Translations under genes and position numbers: made by a program | Origin: Deroplatys truncata | Lineage: Eukaryota > Arthropoda > Insecta > Mantodea > Mantidae | Length of the DNA: 64,000 nucleotides | Assembly: GCA_030765065.1 (NCBI GenBank) | Contig: CM060984.1 | Location: forward strand, 2,118,001 to 2,182,000 | Direction of reading: 5' to 3' | Notes under the pieces: model-generated | What the model was told of the DNA's origin: nothing | The model's database searches: none | The model's input: the letters and a program-made list of their open reading frames with translations, nothing else | Shown: positions 33,085-43,304 of the stretch, in pieces | How the letters are laid out: each line of letters starts with the position of its first letter | Position numbering within the stretch: position 1 is the first letter of the stretch

Positions 33085-33594
33085 TTGAAGATACCCTGCA
33101 TTCGCCTGAGGAGCATGGAGAATCGATTACTCGCGCTTGATGACGTCAGCATACCCCCCTCCCATACCGTGAACATTGGACTGTACTATAACATCCCATC
33201 CCTCTACATAAATTGTGAAAGTGATAAATCATTTGTTTATATCACAAAATCAGACTGGGATATAATATCAAAAACATTCCAATGATTGAAGATTACCTAC
33301 ACCAAGAAAAAAGTTTGCGTGTGATGAATATTGTGAAAATGTAATTTATGCATACAATATTATTGTATTTCTTGACCATTCAATTCATTTCATAAATACT
33401 TGTTTAAATAATAATGTAATATCTTTAGACATTGGTGATGTAAGGAACCTAAAACGGCTATTGCCCTATATTGAAAGACATTTGAATATTTTAAATGATT
33501 TCTACAAGTCAGGAGCATCTAGTTTTTCAGGGAGTAGGAGGGGGAGAAGGAAAATGCTTGAAATGTATGCTAAAGTCAATAAAAGAGTGTTTTA
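33085..33594 (+). pseudogene. Plus-strand frames at the 3' end of the small-gene set
   Basis: Two open stretches lie here. One includes LYYNIPSLYINCESDKSFVY and KSDWDIISKTF; the other includes CENVIYAYNIIVFLDHSIHF, LKRLLPYIERHL and a basic end before a stop near 33594. The composition (aromatic and hydrophobic patches, Cys pairs) looks like real protein rather than chance. I recall similar proteins of unknown role in insects but cannot name them. An AATAAA lies at the end. They are counted as part of the fossil. Confidence 0.4.
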
Positions 33595-33675
33595 GTACAT
33601 GAATTCAATTTATTATTCATAAACTTATCCTAGTACAATCCTTCACAAAAACCATTCACCCAAATATATACATAA

Positions 33676-34888
33676 CTATATAAGTGCTTGCATCACGTGA
33701 GAAAGAGGTTTGTAGGTAAATACTTTGTTATGTAGAACCAGGCAGTAGAGTGACGTCTGGGCGGGCATATTTGCAGATGCTTGAATCTCGATTCTGATGT
33801 TCACAGCTCCATTTATAACCTCCTCGGGTTGGTGAGAACAATCTATTACGAATGGTGCACGGTGAAGAAAATCCTTTCTCTTCAAGAGGGGATAATTATC
33901 TTTCATAATAGGAACTTTGAAATTTACAGTACATTTCATATAATGAAGCAAACTTTGAATTTTTAAAGTCCAAGTTCAAATCATGGTAGGGGTAGCATTC
34001 ACTGTTGAGGAATAGTCTCAAATTAGTAATGTTGCAGTGATCAAACTCGGGACTGTTCTTGCTATAATCACCCAACCTTGCAGTCTGCGCACACACTATG
34101 ATGAAGCGAAGTTTCTCGAGCTTAGATGTTGTTGCTACATTCCACGTGAAAGATCTTGTCTGGGGTACAGCAGGCCGGGTATGAAGATCCATAGATCGAA
34201 AGGCAAGGTGTAGAGGTTTATCAGACTTGACAATTTTTAGAATGTGAACCCTTTCAGCATCGGAAAGACGAATTACATGCATCCTCCATTCCATTCTAGT
34301 TACCTTTACATTAGCTTCCTCTTCATTCGAAGTCTGAACACAATTTCTAGAATCTTTGGATCTTATGAGAATCAATTCAAACTTGCTGTTGAGTATAAGC
34401 TCCTTGTGATCATCAGCAAATCCAAGGAGCATCAAGAGAGGGACTACAGCATTGAAAGTTCCATTCGCCGAATGTATTATATCAACTTCTTCACCAGGAT
34501 AGGCCCATCCAGCATTCAGCAGCCGATTCGAGTCCATAGGGTTGAGAGTTACATAATTTCGTATAGTTGTAGTAATTCCAGGATTCCTTGTTCTGTCTAT
34601 AGTTGTAGCATTCATATCTAGACGTATCTCATCAAACATGAAGGCTATAACATTATTAGTGAGCTTCGCTGTAGTAGGAGATCCATCTACCTTGGTGAGA
34701 GCACCCTCGATGTAGAGATAACTCTTTTTAGGTAGCAGTGGATAAATCAGCAAATCTTCAGCTTGGCAGGGTATTCTAATTTCATCGTTTACATCCAGAG
34801 CGGAGGTGTTGTGTAGTAGAAAAACATGCTTCTCCTTGGTGATCTTGTCATCAAAGGCTGGAACTTCTGTCACGTTTAAGATGTCCAT
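33676..34888 (-). CDS. Major capsid protein, double jelly-roll type (fossil, nearly whole)
   Basis: The reading has the hallmarks of the double-jelly-roll capsid proteins of Polintons and adintoviruses: an N-terminal strand region, TRNPGITTTIRNYVTLNP near residue 100, and a well-preserved FTWNVATTSKLEKLRFIIVC / FDHCNITNLRLFLNSECYPY block about two thirds in. A C-terminal NGAVNIRIEIQASANMPAQT and TSLYCLVLHNKVFTY region ends it. Roughly 400 residues are represented, the expected size. About one break is apparent. Its start overlaps the stop of the small upstream frame. The product would be the main shell subunit of a virion. Confidence 0.82.
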
Positions 34889-35031
34889 TATAGAGGTTTG
34901 TAACCTAACCCCTCGAGGAACTTGCGGTTAGCACGTGTTAACTCCTCGGAAGCTGGAGAGATAGTATGCTTCAAACGTGGTGTACGTCGTCTATTATAGT
35001 ATTTGCGAGGTCCTTTAAAATGTATTGCCAT
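34888..35031 (-). CDS. 47-residue basic protein between penton-like and capsid genes
   Basis: From ATG at 35031 to TAA at 34890-34888 the frame encodes 47 residues. It starts MAIHFKGPRKYYNRRRTPRL and ends NRKFLEGLGYKPL. The stop and the capsid ATG share bases (TAATG), and its start overlaps the end of the penton-like gene by 17 bp. This tight coupling supports a real gene. It is strongly basic at the N terminus, which fits DNA or shell-interior binding. I do not know a named homologue. It looks whole. Confidence 0.55.
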   Translation of the reverse strand: MAIHFKGPRKYYNRRRTPRLKHTISPASEELTRANRKFLEGLGYKPL

Positions 35032-35725
35032 TGCGCCTTACGTGGAGTCTTGTAGTGATAACCTCGTTCCTGAAGTTGATTGCCTTTCCGCGTTGATCTA
35101 CAACTCGAATAGTGATCTGGTCTATATAGTTTGTATCTATGACTGGTAAATATATAGGGTTCGAGGGTTCTTGAGAGATGTGATAGCCTGGTGGAACAGA
35201 AGGGAAAAACTCGTAGAGCGAATGTCCACTTTTACCGTCAATGAAAGAGCCTGTTGCAATACTGCACTCCACACGTATGATACTCACTTTAAATATATTC
35301 ACAAGATCGTCAGATTCAAACGCTTCTCCAGCAGGAATTATTTTAGTGTCGGCGAATCCTAGAAGCGAGCCAATAGATCCAGCCTTAGAAAAGTCTATTG
35401 CATAAGGACATTTAATTTCAGCCTTCATTGTATTATTATTAGACCTTATGAAGAAGACTTCATCATTCAATCCTAGTTTATCCTTCAGAAATGCATTGAT
35501 ATCGGCAATCTCGTAGGCTCCATGAGGGATGATAATGGTTTCAGGTTTACCATTATGAATATATCGAAATCGATTATTACTTTCATCGACGTTTGGTATT
35601 GAATAGAATGTTTCAAAATTCAAAAGAGCAATCTCATAATGACCTGGAGGATCTAGTTGTAGAGGCAGGTTTAGATACGTTGAAATAATAGAGTCTGACC
35701 CACTCACTGTAACTGTATAACTCAT
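35015..35725 (-). CDS. Penton-like (minor capsid) protein of the fossil
   Basis: I chose the ATG at 35725 (MSYTVTVSGSDSIISTYLNL) because it follows the protease gene by 19 bp. The open frame extends further upstream without similarity. The ~236 residues include LQLDPPGHYEIALLNFETFY, an IPHGAYEIADINAFLKD segment, a GSLLGF motif and DQITIRVVDQRGKAINFR near the end. The PPGxYExALL and LLGF landmarks are typical of the single jelly-roll penton-like proteins that accompany double jelly-roll capsids in Polinton-type elements. It would form the fivefold vertices. It looks whole and abuts its neighbours, as in an intact module. Confidence 0.7.
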   Translation of the reverse strand: MSYTVTVSGSDSIISTYLNLPLQLDPPGHYEIALLNFETFYSIPNVDESNNRFRYIHNGKPETIIIPHGAYEIADINAFLKDKLGLNDEVFFIRSNNNTMKAEIKCPYAIDFSKAGSIGSLLGFADTKIIPAGEAFESDDLVNIFKVSIIRVECSIATGSFIDGKSGHSLYEFFPSVPPGYHISQEPSNPIYLPVIDTNYIDQITIRVVDQRGKAINFRNEVITTRLHVRRNGNTF

Positions 35726-35744
35726 TTTGACAATGTAGCAACTC

Positions 35745-36090
35745 CTAGGATAAAAGAAATTGCAAGCACAAGTGCCCGCAGATGACTGATTCGAAATTCT
35801 GGTATCTTTGTATATTATAGAACATTTTAACACCTTGTAGATATTTCCCAATCTCAAGAGGCGGCTTCAAATTACCGAAACCATCAAAGTAGTATGCGAC
35901 ATCACCTTCTTTCCTTACAGCAACCCAGTGTGTTCCTTCATTATCGGAGGTATCGAGATTGGTAATAAGTCTCTCTTTGAAGTGAGATTTTAAAGGTAGT
36001 TTGTCAATCATATATACTCCTCTAAAATAAGGAATTTTTAAGCGTTTAGCATAACATTCGATGGCTACGTTACTTAGGGCTTCCTCCGGT
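35745..36090 (-). CDS. Adenain-type cysteine protease of the fossil
   Basis: The frame reads ALSNVAIECYAKRLKIPYFR, GVYMIDKLP, GTHWVAV (catalytic His), YYFDGFGNLKPP (catalytic Asp) and a YQNF...CGHLCLQFL ending (oxyanion Gln region and catalytic Cys). This is the order of adenovirus-type maturation proteases (C5/Ulp1 fold) found in Polintons. About 110 residues are present, at the short end for the family. The frame continues upstream of the first ATG (36011) with typical sequence, so the true start is unclear and may overlap the core-like gene. The role would be cleavage of capsid precursors, for example at Gly-Gly sites. Confidence 0.78.
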
Positions 36091-36440
36091 ATATGTACAA
36101 TCCTCTTCCACCATTTTTTGACTTCTTCTTTAAACCCCTGCCTTTAGATCCTCTTTTTTTCAAGGACCTTGCTATTTTAGATGCAGTGGCTGAAGATGGC
36201 ATCAGCGGCATTACAGGTAAGAATCCTCCTTTATTCCTCTTCTTACACCTTTTACGGAGTCCCTTTCGTCTGGTCTCCATCGCCTTGTTATGCCTCGCAA
36301 CTTCTGCCAAGTGCCTATCAGCAGCCTTTTTAATTGACTGCAGAAGCTATCTGAGCAACGCCGCCTGCTGCAGCGCCTAAAGCAGCAATGATGGGTATCA
36401 ATGGTAAAAACCCTCCTCTCTTCTTCTTTCTCTTGTTATG
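36074..36440 (-). pseudogene. Core-like basic protein with GGFLP motifs (fossil)
   Basis: The reading is very rich in Lys and Arg (LRKRCKKRNKGGFLPVMPL; SLKKRGSKGRGLKKKSKNGG), with two RGGFLP/KGGFLP motifs each followed by a hydrophobic Ala/Gly-rich segment. That combination resembles the adenovirus pX/pVI-like core and membrane-active proteins coded beside the protease in adintoviruses. Gly-Gly motifs of this type are substrates of adenain-type proteases. About one break is apparent. The 3' end overlaps the protease reading. Confidence 0.6.
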
Positions 36441-36482
36441 CTGATTAGGCTTGTCTAATAGTTTTAAGCAGCATGGAAGGTT

Positions 36483-36769
36483 CGAAGTGGCGTCTGGGCG
36501 GGTTTTCTCCAGTTTCCCCTGCCATTCATTCCACCAACTTCTCCATCATCACCTTTCCTTTCATCCATTTCACCATCATCACCTTTCCTTTCATCCATTT
36601 CACCATCATTTCGTTTCATCTACTTCCTTCCTCCCATACCAAGCATCGGGTTGATTACCCATCCTGGATATTCTCTCTGATCCATGAGTATCTGCTCCTC
36701 GACGGGCCTCTGACCCCAGGCACCCGCCTGTAAGTCCTACATAAGAGGTTAAACAGATAAAGAAGAAGA
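36483..36769 (+). repeat. tRNA-derived SINE, family C, 5' truncated, with 13-bp target duplications
   Basis: It matches the body of the copy at 60780: TGCCATTCATTCCACCAACT, CGACGGGCCTCTGACCCCAG and GTAAGTCCTACATAAGAGG, with a simple tail. It is flanked by AGCATGGAAGGTT at 36470-36482 and 36770-36782. An internal ~30-bp segment (ACCTTTCCTTTCATCCATTT...) is repeated. It sits exactly between the capsid-module fossil and the LINE remnant. Confidence 0.93.
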
Positions 36770-36782
36770 AGCATGGAAGGTT

Positions 36783-38150
36783 ATTATAAATTGTTATTGC
36801 AGAATAGTAACATCCTTTTTGGAACAGTTTTAAGCTTTTTGCTGGTCTATGTAAATCGCCTGCATGCCTCGTATTATGGTCATGCACAGCAAGGTTCATT
36901 GTGAAGTTATCATAATTATCTGTAAGGTAGCTCAAGAGAGAATGTACGTATTCACCAGTGAGATTAAGAGTTTTTTGGGGTCTTGAACAAGGGTCTACAG
37001 GAATGACGGGACCCAACACCACAGATAATATACATGGCCTTTTTTTGTAATATAAATACTTGCTTGCTATGTGCCGAATTACCCCAGAACATTATTCCAT
37101 ATCACAACAGGGAGTGAAAGTAGGCAACATATGCTGTTCTTAAGGCATTTTGGTGGAGCAAATTTTCTTAAGGCAAAGCAAGCTGAACTGAGTTTTGGCA
37201 GCATGATTTTTATTTGTTTTCTCCAGTTGAGCTCTCCATCTATTTGAAACCCAATAAATTTTGTATCAGATACCTTATTTATGGTGTAATTGTTGTACCT
37301 GATTGTTAATTCACTCACTTGTTTATGCTTTGTTTGAAATTGAATAAAATTGGTTTTATCATAGTTTAATGAAAGTTCATTAGCTTCACACCAAAAGTTG
37401 AGCTGCTCTAACACTTTGACAGAATTTCTTAATTGCTGATGTGACTTTTCAGATATAAGTACACTGTGATCATCTGCAAAAAGCACAGCTATTGAATCTT
37501 TGCTAAGATAGTATGGCAGATCGTTTATAAATATTAAATATAACCCAGGACTAAGTATAGAACCTTGTGGGACACCTCTAGTAATAATACCTGGTTCTGA
37601 ATCACAACCATTGATTCTGGATCCTGTTTGTTAAAAAAGATCTGAACCATTTTATAGTGATATCACTGAAGCCATAAACTTTTAACTTTTGCAGCAAGAG
37701 GTTGTGATCTATGCTATCAAATGCCTTAGCTAAGTCACAAAATATTCCTAATGGTAATTCCTTTTTATGCAAGGCTGTTAACACTTCAGAAGTGAGCATG
37801 TATGTTGCATTTTCTGTTGACATTTTTTTTCTAAATGCGAACTGGAATACTGAGAGAATGTTATTGAACTCCAAGTATTTTATAACCTGATTATATATAG
37901 CTTTTTCCATTACTTTAGAAAAGGCTGTCAAAAGAGAGATGAGCCTATAATTGGAAGCCAAGTTTTTGTCTCCTTTCTTGTGTAGAGGCTTTACAATTGT
38001 GTGTTTCATTTTTTCCAGAAATATCTCTGACATAAGGGAATGACTGCATATATGACTTGCTCAACTCTTCTGTGCAATGTTTTAACAATTTGGTACTTAC
38101 CTCATTGCATCCATTAGAGGTTTTGCTTTTCAATCAGCTAATAATGTTTT
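36783..38150 (-). mobile_element. LINE remnant with reverse transcriptase
   Basis: On the minus strand the order is KTSNGCNEVSTKLLKHC (38120), PLHKKGDKNLASNYRLISLL (fingers), LAKAFDSIDHNLLLQKL (palm), RGVPQGSIL (near 37570), LFADDHSVLI (catalytic YxDD-type motif at 37486), a KxxGxxID segment, and the C-terminal HDHNTRHAGDLHRPAKSLKL with ITIYNNLP (36790). Several frame changes and stops separate these parts, so it is dead. The endonuclease is missing, a usual 5' truncation. The C-terminal style is close to CR1/Jockey-like elements, but I cannot fix the clade. Confidence 0.82.
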
Positions 38151-39479
38151 CTATTTCTTTTGTGGAGTAAGATAAAATAACTTATTGTGTCGTGCATTAT
38201 TGATCAGCAAGTTAACTTTCTTTCACTTCTTAGTGCACACATGTGTTACCAACATTTTTGAGGTAAAATGAGTTAAGTGTAACCATTTTAACGTGTTTCT
38301 TGTGCTGCACAGATGTGACAAGTGAAAACCATGCGTTTTCCTATACTTTCTATGATAACAGATGTTGTAATTACTGTCACCGGACCAAATGTGCTCACTT
38401 ACAACATACTCTTTGTTGATTTGCTAGCTAGATAGCTGTGTGTTGCGATCACCACTTTGATTTGCAGAGGATAAAATGAGCTAATAATGAAGCATCTACT
38501 ACTGCACAAGGTAAGTTTTTAAACTGCTATTGAGGTATTGTTTGACAACACAAATACTGTTAACAATGCCATCAACTGTGAGGATATAATCTCAATATCG
38601 CTAGTTTGTGAGAATTTAATACCAGTAAATAGATTAATATGATACCTGCTCATTTAAGCATACTGAAATGCTAAATCAACCTTGAATATACAAAGCCATT
38701 GCTCAACAAATTTCGTCAGGTAGACATTTTATTCCATGCAAATATCTAATTTCTCTGAGTGTACTATCAACTAGATTAGCCTTTAAAGTGTGAAAGCTAA
38801 TTAATTGTTTAAAATAACTATCAATTTTAATTTATTAATGAATATTAATAATTAAAGAAGCAACAAAACCAACAGAGCTAGCACCTCAGGAACATACTTC
38901 AGGTTTCAGTGACGTGTACATTCTGAACATGTAGAGTTCTAAATCACTGACTTGAATGATCATAATGCTCAACTTCAACGTAACTATCCATTAATTCAAA
39001 GTTTTGTTTCTTGAATGACTAAAAAATGAAGTAGGCCTATACACTGATTTTCTTGTTTTTGTTTTTACAGAATCACACGAACAAAATGACAATGACCAAA
39101 AAATTTGAAAAATCACCAAGGAAAAGGAGCAGAAAAGAAATAGATGTGCTTGGAAATGCTCTATCGTGAAAATCTTGAGGGTCAGTTGGCCTATACCAAG
39201 GAGTGATCTTGGTTGACTGCTCAAAGTACAGGTATGTGTTTGTGGTGTAACAACTATAGGTTATAATAGTTGCTTTCTAGGTATAAGTGCAGTGAAGCAC
39301 TACGTTTTGATTTGTGTGCAGATGAGCTCCTCCTTTAGATCGTGAAAGGCGTGTATTTGAAATTTGCATATTCTACTTCATCTATACTGTAATTGAATGT
39401 TGTATGATAGAAGAGTGGGCTATTGAGCACTAAGTTATTACATGTCTAGACTGCCTTCTCTATTTGGCCCTGGCCACTC
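38151..39479. other. No recognised gene
   Basis: About 1.3 kb of AT-rich DNA with only short open frames. No repeats matching other parts of the window were noticed. Confidence 0.4.
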
Positions 39480-40640
39480 ATTGTGAATTACAGTTACATG
39501 TTAATCATTTAGTACTTCTTATATTTATTTATATTTACATTATTTTTCCTCTTGTATCCGTCCATATCCATTTATTTTTTACTTTTGCTAAGTATTTACG
39601 CATATTTTTACAGTTTTTATCTAAAATTGTATGTATATCATTATTCCTATTCATTCCATACCATAAACTTTATTTTCTCCAAATCTCTGTTTCTTTGCAT
39701 TCAAATATAATATGTTGTATATCTTCCCTTCCCCCGCATAATGGACATTCACCTTGTGCATAGCCATTTTGCTTCCCTTTTAGCCTCCATATTCCTGCCC
39801 TTAACCATGCTATACCTCCTCTTTCTTCTTTATTTGTGTTCTCTACATATTTCTCCTTTTCCCAATGTTTTTTTTATGTTAACATAAAAATAAAAGATCT
39901 CTTCTCAGTTATTTGACTAAATAATTGTTGTATCTCGATGTCATCAAATCTTCTTCCAAAAACCTTTGTGGTTTGCATCTCTTTTTCTCCAAACATCTCC
40001 CATGCCATTATTCTCAAGGTTATAGCATTTTTGACCTTCCTAGTCTTTTGTATATTAGTATATTATGTTGGATGTTGCAAATTGCACTATTATTGGTCTT
40101 TTTCTGCCTTGTCTACCCACTCTATATGCTTTTACAATCTCTCATCCTATTAGATCCATTTCTAATTTATGTGTTAAAATTTTCCTTATTTCTTCATATG
40201 GCCAGATACCTCTTCTCTCTTTAATTCCTGTGAACACCAAATTGAATGTCCTCCTCCTTTCATCTATTCTTTCCATCCCCTCTTTGATTCTGTCTACTTC
40301 TGTGCTTATTCCTTGCACGTCTTTACGAACATTTTTTTTTATTTCTTCAGCCACTTTATTTAAGTTATGTGTTGTTCCATTCCATTCATGGTGTTGATTT
40401 TTTTTTATGAAATCCTCCATATCCTTTGGACCTGGGTTTAGTTTGATCCCTCCAATCACTAAGTATCACACTTCCTGTTGTCAACCAATTCATCAACATG
40501 TTTTGATCAGTTTTACATTTGATAAACTTTTTTGCCATAAACAGACCAATTCTCATTCTGTATACTGTAATTTCAACTCCCATTGTCCCTTGTTTCACTT
40601 TTACTCTTCAGCGACAGAGCTCCTTGCCGACACAACCTTC
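39480..40640 (-). mobile_element. LINE with internal deletion: ORF1 joined to the end of ORF2
   Basis: The minus strand starts with MIGGIKLNPGPKDMEDFIKK, a coiled-coil-prone segment (IKKNVRKDVQGISTEVDRIK) and an RRM-like NLVFTGIKE, then a C-terminal-domain-like VGRQGRKRPIIVQFAT (40110). These mark an L1-type ORF1 protein with coiled coil, RRM and CTD. Directly after comes WLRAGIWRLKGKQNG and CPLCGGREDIQHIIFEC (near 39740), the zinc-knuckle end of ORF2. Endonuclease and reverse transcriptase are missing between them. Stops occur in both parts. LNPGP resembles the end of a 2A skipping peptide, although the conserved Asp and Glu are replaced. Confidence 0.65.
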
Positions 40641-41739
40641 CTCTTCCCCTGCTCATCTAGCTGAGTGGTATAAGTCCATCACATGCAGCAGACTCATATT
40701 TATTACAATTTCACTATAATGATGAGAGCAAAAATAATAGTTTCTGCTACATATGAACAAGTAGCATATGTCTCAGTTTACTTCACTCCCCCAGAATCAA
40801 TTCATCACTACTGGAATGCTGTAAATAAAAAGAAAAAATTGGAGACAAATGACATAACATTTATGGAACCAGGATGCCACGATCATGAAAGTGCTCCCAA
40901 ATGGGCACTTCTGATCTCAAGGAAATTAATGCTGAAATGGTTAACTGGCTGAAGATTAAATGGATCAGGTTACAGAAGCGTAAACCTCTCAGAAGATTTA
41001 TTTTATGACAGGATGCAGGATTGGGCAGATGTTTCTTTGATATATAACTGAAAAGAAGCATCCTTGTTATAAGCCCTGAACAATAAGGAAATTCCACCTG
41101 GCAGACAATTTTCAGAAGAGGAAGATGGAGAAATGTGTACGTGCAATAATTACAGGCTCCAGCTTTTCCTAATGCAGAAATGTGACAAATGAGTTAGTTC
41201 CCAAAGCACACCCAACTACAGACATTACTGTATCCTATAATGTTTTATTGTTGTGTAACACGTTTTTGAAAGTTAAAATGAGATTTTCTGAAAACTAAGT
41301 TAACAGGCATGTGCAGTAAGCCATCAACAGCACTGCTCTAGTCGTCGGGTGCTGTAACTGTCCTTGTGATAATTGTCACACAGCACAATGTCACATTTAA
41401 CTTTGTAAACAAATTACAAAGGGCTTGTATTACAATCTCTGGTTAAAAAGCTCAGGCTATGGTTACTGTTAACTGTTGGTAAAGTGTGATGCCCCCATAC
41501 CGAATGTTAGGTAACTGTACGTTTGTTAACAATATGATATGGTTGGCAACATTCTATTTCTAGAGCCTGGCATCTGATTCATGTGTATAATAAGATTTTA
41601 TTAAATTAATATGCATGAGTTTTAAATAAGCTCAGGGGGTGATTATTCTCAACTGGAAATGGAGCACAAAAGTTTAATCACCCTGTGTCTGGAAATGATA
41701 GCTTAGCACCGACGACATTCCCTCATAACTTGCAGTGTG
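40641..41739. other. No recognised gene
   Basis: AT-rich sequence with one 89-codon plus-strand frame (40683-40952) that has no motif. The minus-strand frame over the same bases is likewise featureless. Confidence 0.4.
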
Positions 41740-42297
41740 TCATTTAAGCACAATGGTCCGAGGTGTATGGCCAAGCAGGTAGAAACAGCACTGCCATGTA
41801 CCGTCACAAACAGCACATCGCTCAACATTTGGAGCATGGGTCCTTTGAGACAGACGGCCTTGGAAGAACATCTTCTCCATGATATTGAGAACAACCCTGG
41901 TACAACATATCATTTCCAACGTGTGCAGATTTGTGCAACAGGCCATCACCATCCTCTCCACCTTTGGTAGAGATGGCATCATTAACCTCATCAGCAGCAG
42001 TTCACCATTAGGGATTATTGGCAACCACCTACTTGGGCTAGTTCTTCTTCCACAATGCCTGAATGGACTCTGTCTCCATTGCTGCAGAACATCCCTTTGG
42101 TAATGTGGTTGCAACACCAGCAACATCTTCCCCAGAGTTTGATAGGACGTGAGGCATGGACTGCTTGATACCCGGAGGACATTGTGTTCAGACCCTTCAA
42201 TATTTAGACACTGGTCAGAACATTCGAATGAGTGAGTCAATCCATGATGCAACATGTGAATGCACGCATTGCATCCCATGGAGGCCACTTTGAACAT
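41740..42297 (-). other. 185-codon open frame, unrecognised
   Basis: The frame is long for this AT-rich DNA and unusually rich in Cys, His and Met (MFKVASMGCNACIHMLHHGL at the start). The plus strand is also partly open here (74-77 codons). I see no domain, signal peptide or membrane segment. The local GC content is higher than in the flanks, which by itself lengthens open frames. It may be a noncoding repeat or part of an old transposon. Confidence 0.2.
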
Positions 42298-43304
42298 TGT
42301 TGTGACATGGATGGGATTCAGCGCATGTACTGTGTGCTAGAACTGTTTGTTTGATGTCATTCTTCAGTGCCATCTACCTTGGAAACTTTGCATTTCTGGA
42401 CACAAGGTGATATGAACCCCATGAAGTGCGTCGGCTGACTTCAAACTCATGCCCTATAGATTGTTTCTGGTAGTTTAATAACAGCCTGGATGCATTCCGC
42501 AACATAATAAAGCATACTCACTGTTAATACTATAATTTTCATACATAAAGTAGTACTACCTTTCTACACACTAAGTCACATGCCGTTAGTTTAGTTCACA
42601 TGAGCGAGTTTGGAACAGGTTAAGTACAGTTTAGTGCATTTAAAAAAATGATTTGCCGTTAATATACTTATTGGAAATAGTGTAAAATTGGACAGCTTTA
42701 AGTGTGGCTTACTTTGAAGATAGGTTAGGGCATTTCAGAGTATTAAGTTATACAGGGTTTCACTTAATGTGGTTTATTTAGGTTAATGGCAAAATTGATT
42801 TGGTATAAACATAGGAACATGTTGGTAGTAGAGAAGAGTGCTGTCTGTCTTGATTCTAACATTCCCTACATGTATTTTATTAATGTTAATATTAAAACAT
42901 TTGAAACTGAGTAGGGTAAGAATGAAATGTTATATGTGATCTACAAGTATCGCACTTATTTGATTTTTTCTGCCAGTTGTTTTATGGAACAGAGGTATTA
43001 GCTGTAAGCTTTACTCCCTACACTGAGATTCCTACAGAGTGTATTTAATAAACAGTATTGGCAAGTGTGTGCAGTTAAAGAAACAACATAAATTCAGGAA
43101 CAGGTTCTGATGCTGCTAGAAATTATTACAGAGAATAAGTGTGCAAGAAAATAAAGCTATAATGCACTTTTCATTAACCTGACTCATTTTCCAATTTCCT
43201 CAAGTTTTTCCTTGAATTCATTTTTTCCAAGATCTTATTGGTATTATATAATATCTCATCACTACAAAAGGAATAATGTAGGGCCTTCACTAGATTAAAA
43301 CTAG
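42298..43304. other. No recognised gene before the satellite block
   Basis: AT-rich DNA without open frames of note. It ends with CTAGTTGATTAGTCTATGAG, the entry into the 66-bp array. Confidence 0.45.

Larger units (their letters stand above)
31480..36469. mobile_element. Polinton/adintovirus-type capsid module fossil
   Basis: This compact block has small frames on the plus strand (32047-33594) facing a minus-strand series of capsid, small basic protein, penton-like protein, adenain-type protease and core-like basic protein (36440-33676). The minus-strand genes touch or overlap one another, a viral style of packing. The plus and minus sets end 81 bp apart, with AATAAA signals facing each other (about 33580 plus; 33607-33612 minus). 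Polymerase B, integrase and packaging ATPase were not found in this block, so it is partial. Two or three breaks at most are apparent, suggesting a fairly young fossil. The left limit is uncertain; on the right it meets a SINE and LINE remnant. Confidence 0.75.

Noticed and set aside
1880-36469. Polymerase and capsid fossils as one large Polinton
   Set aside because: They are 26 kb apart in opposite orientation, with a host zinc-finger exon, SINEs and satellites between. Normal elements are 15-25 kb in total.
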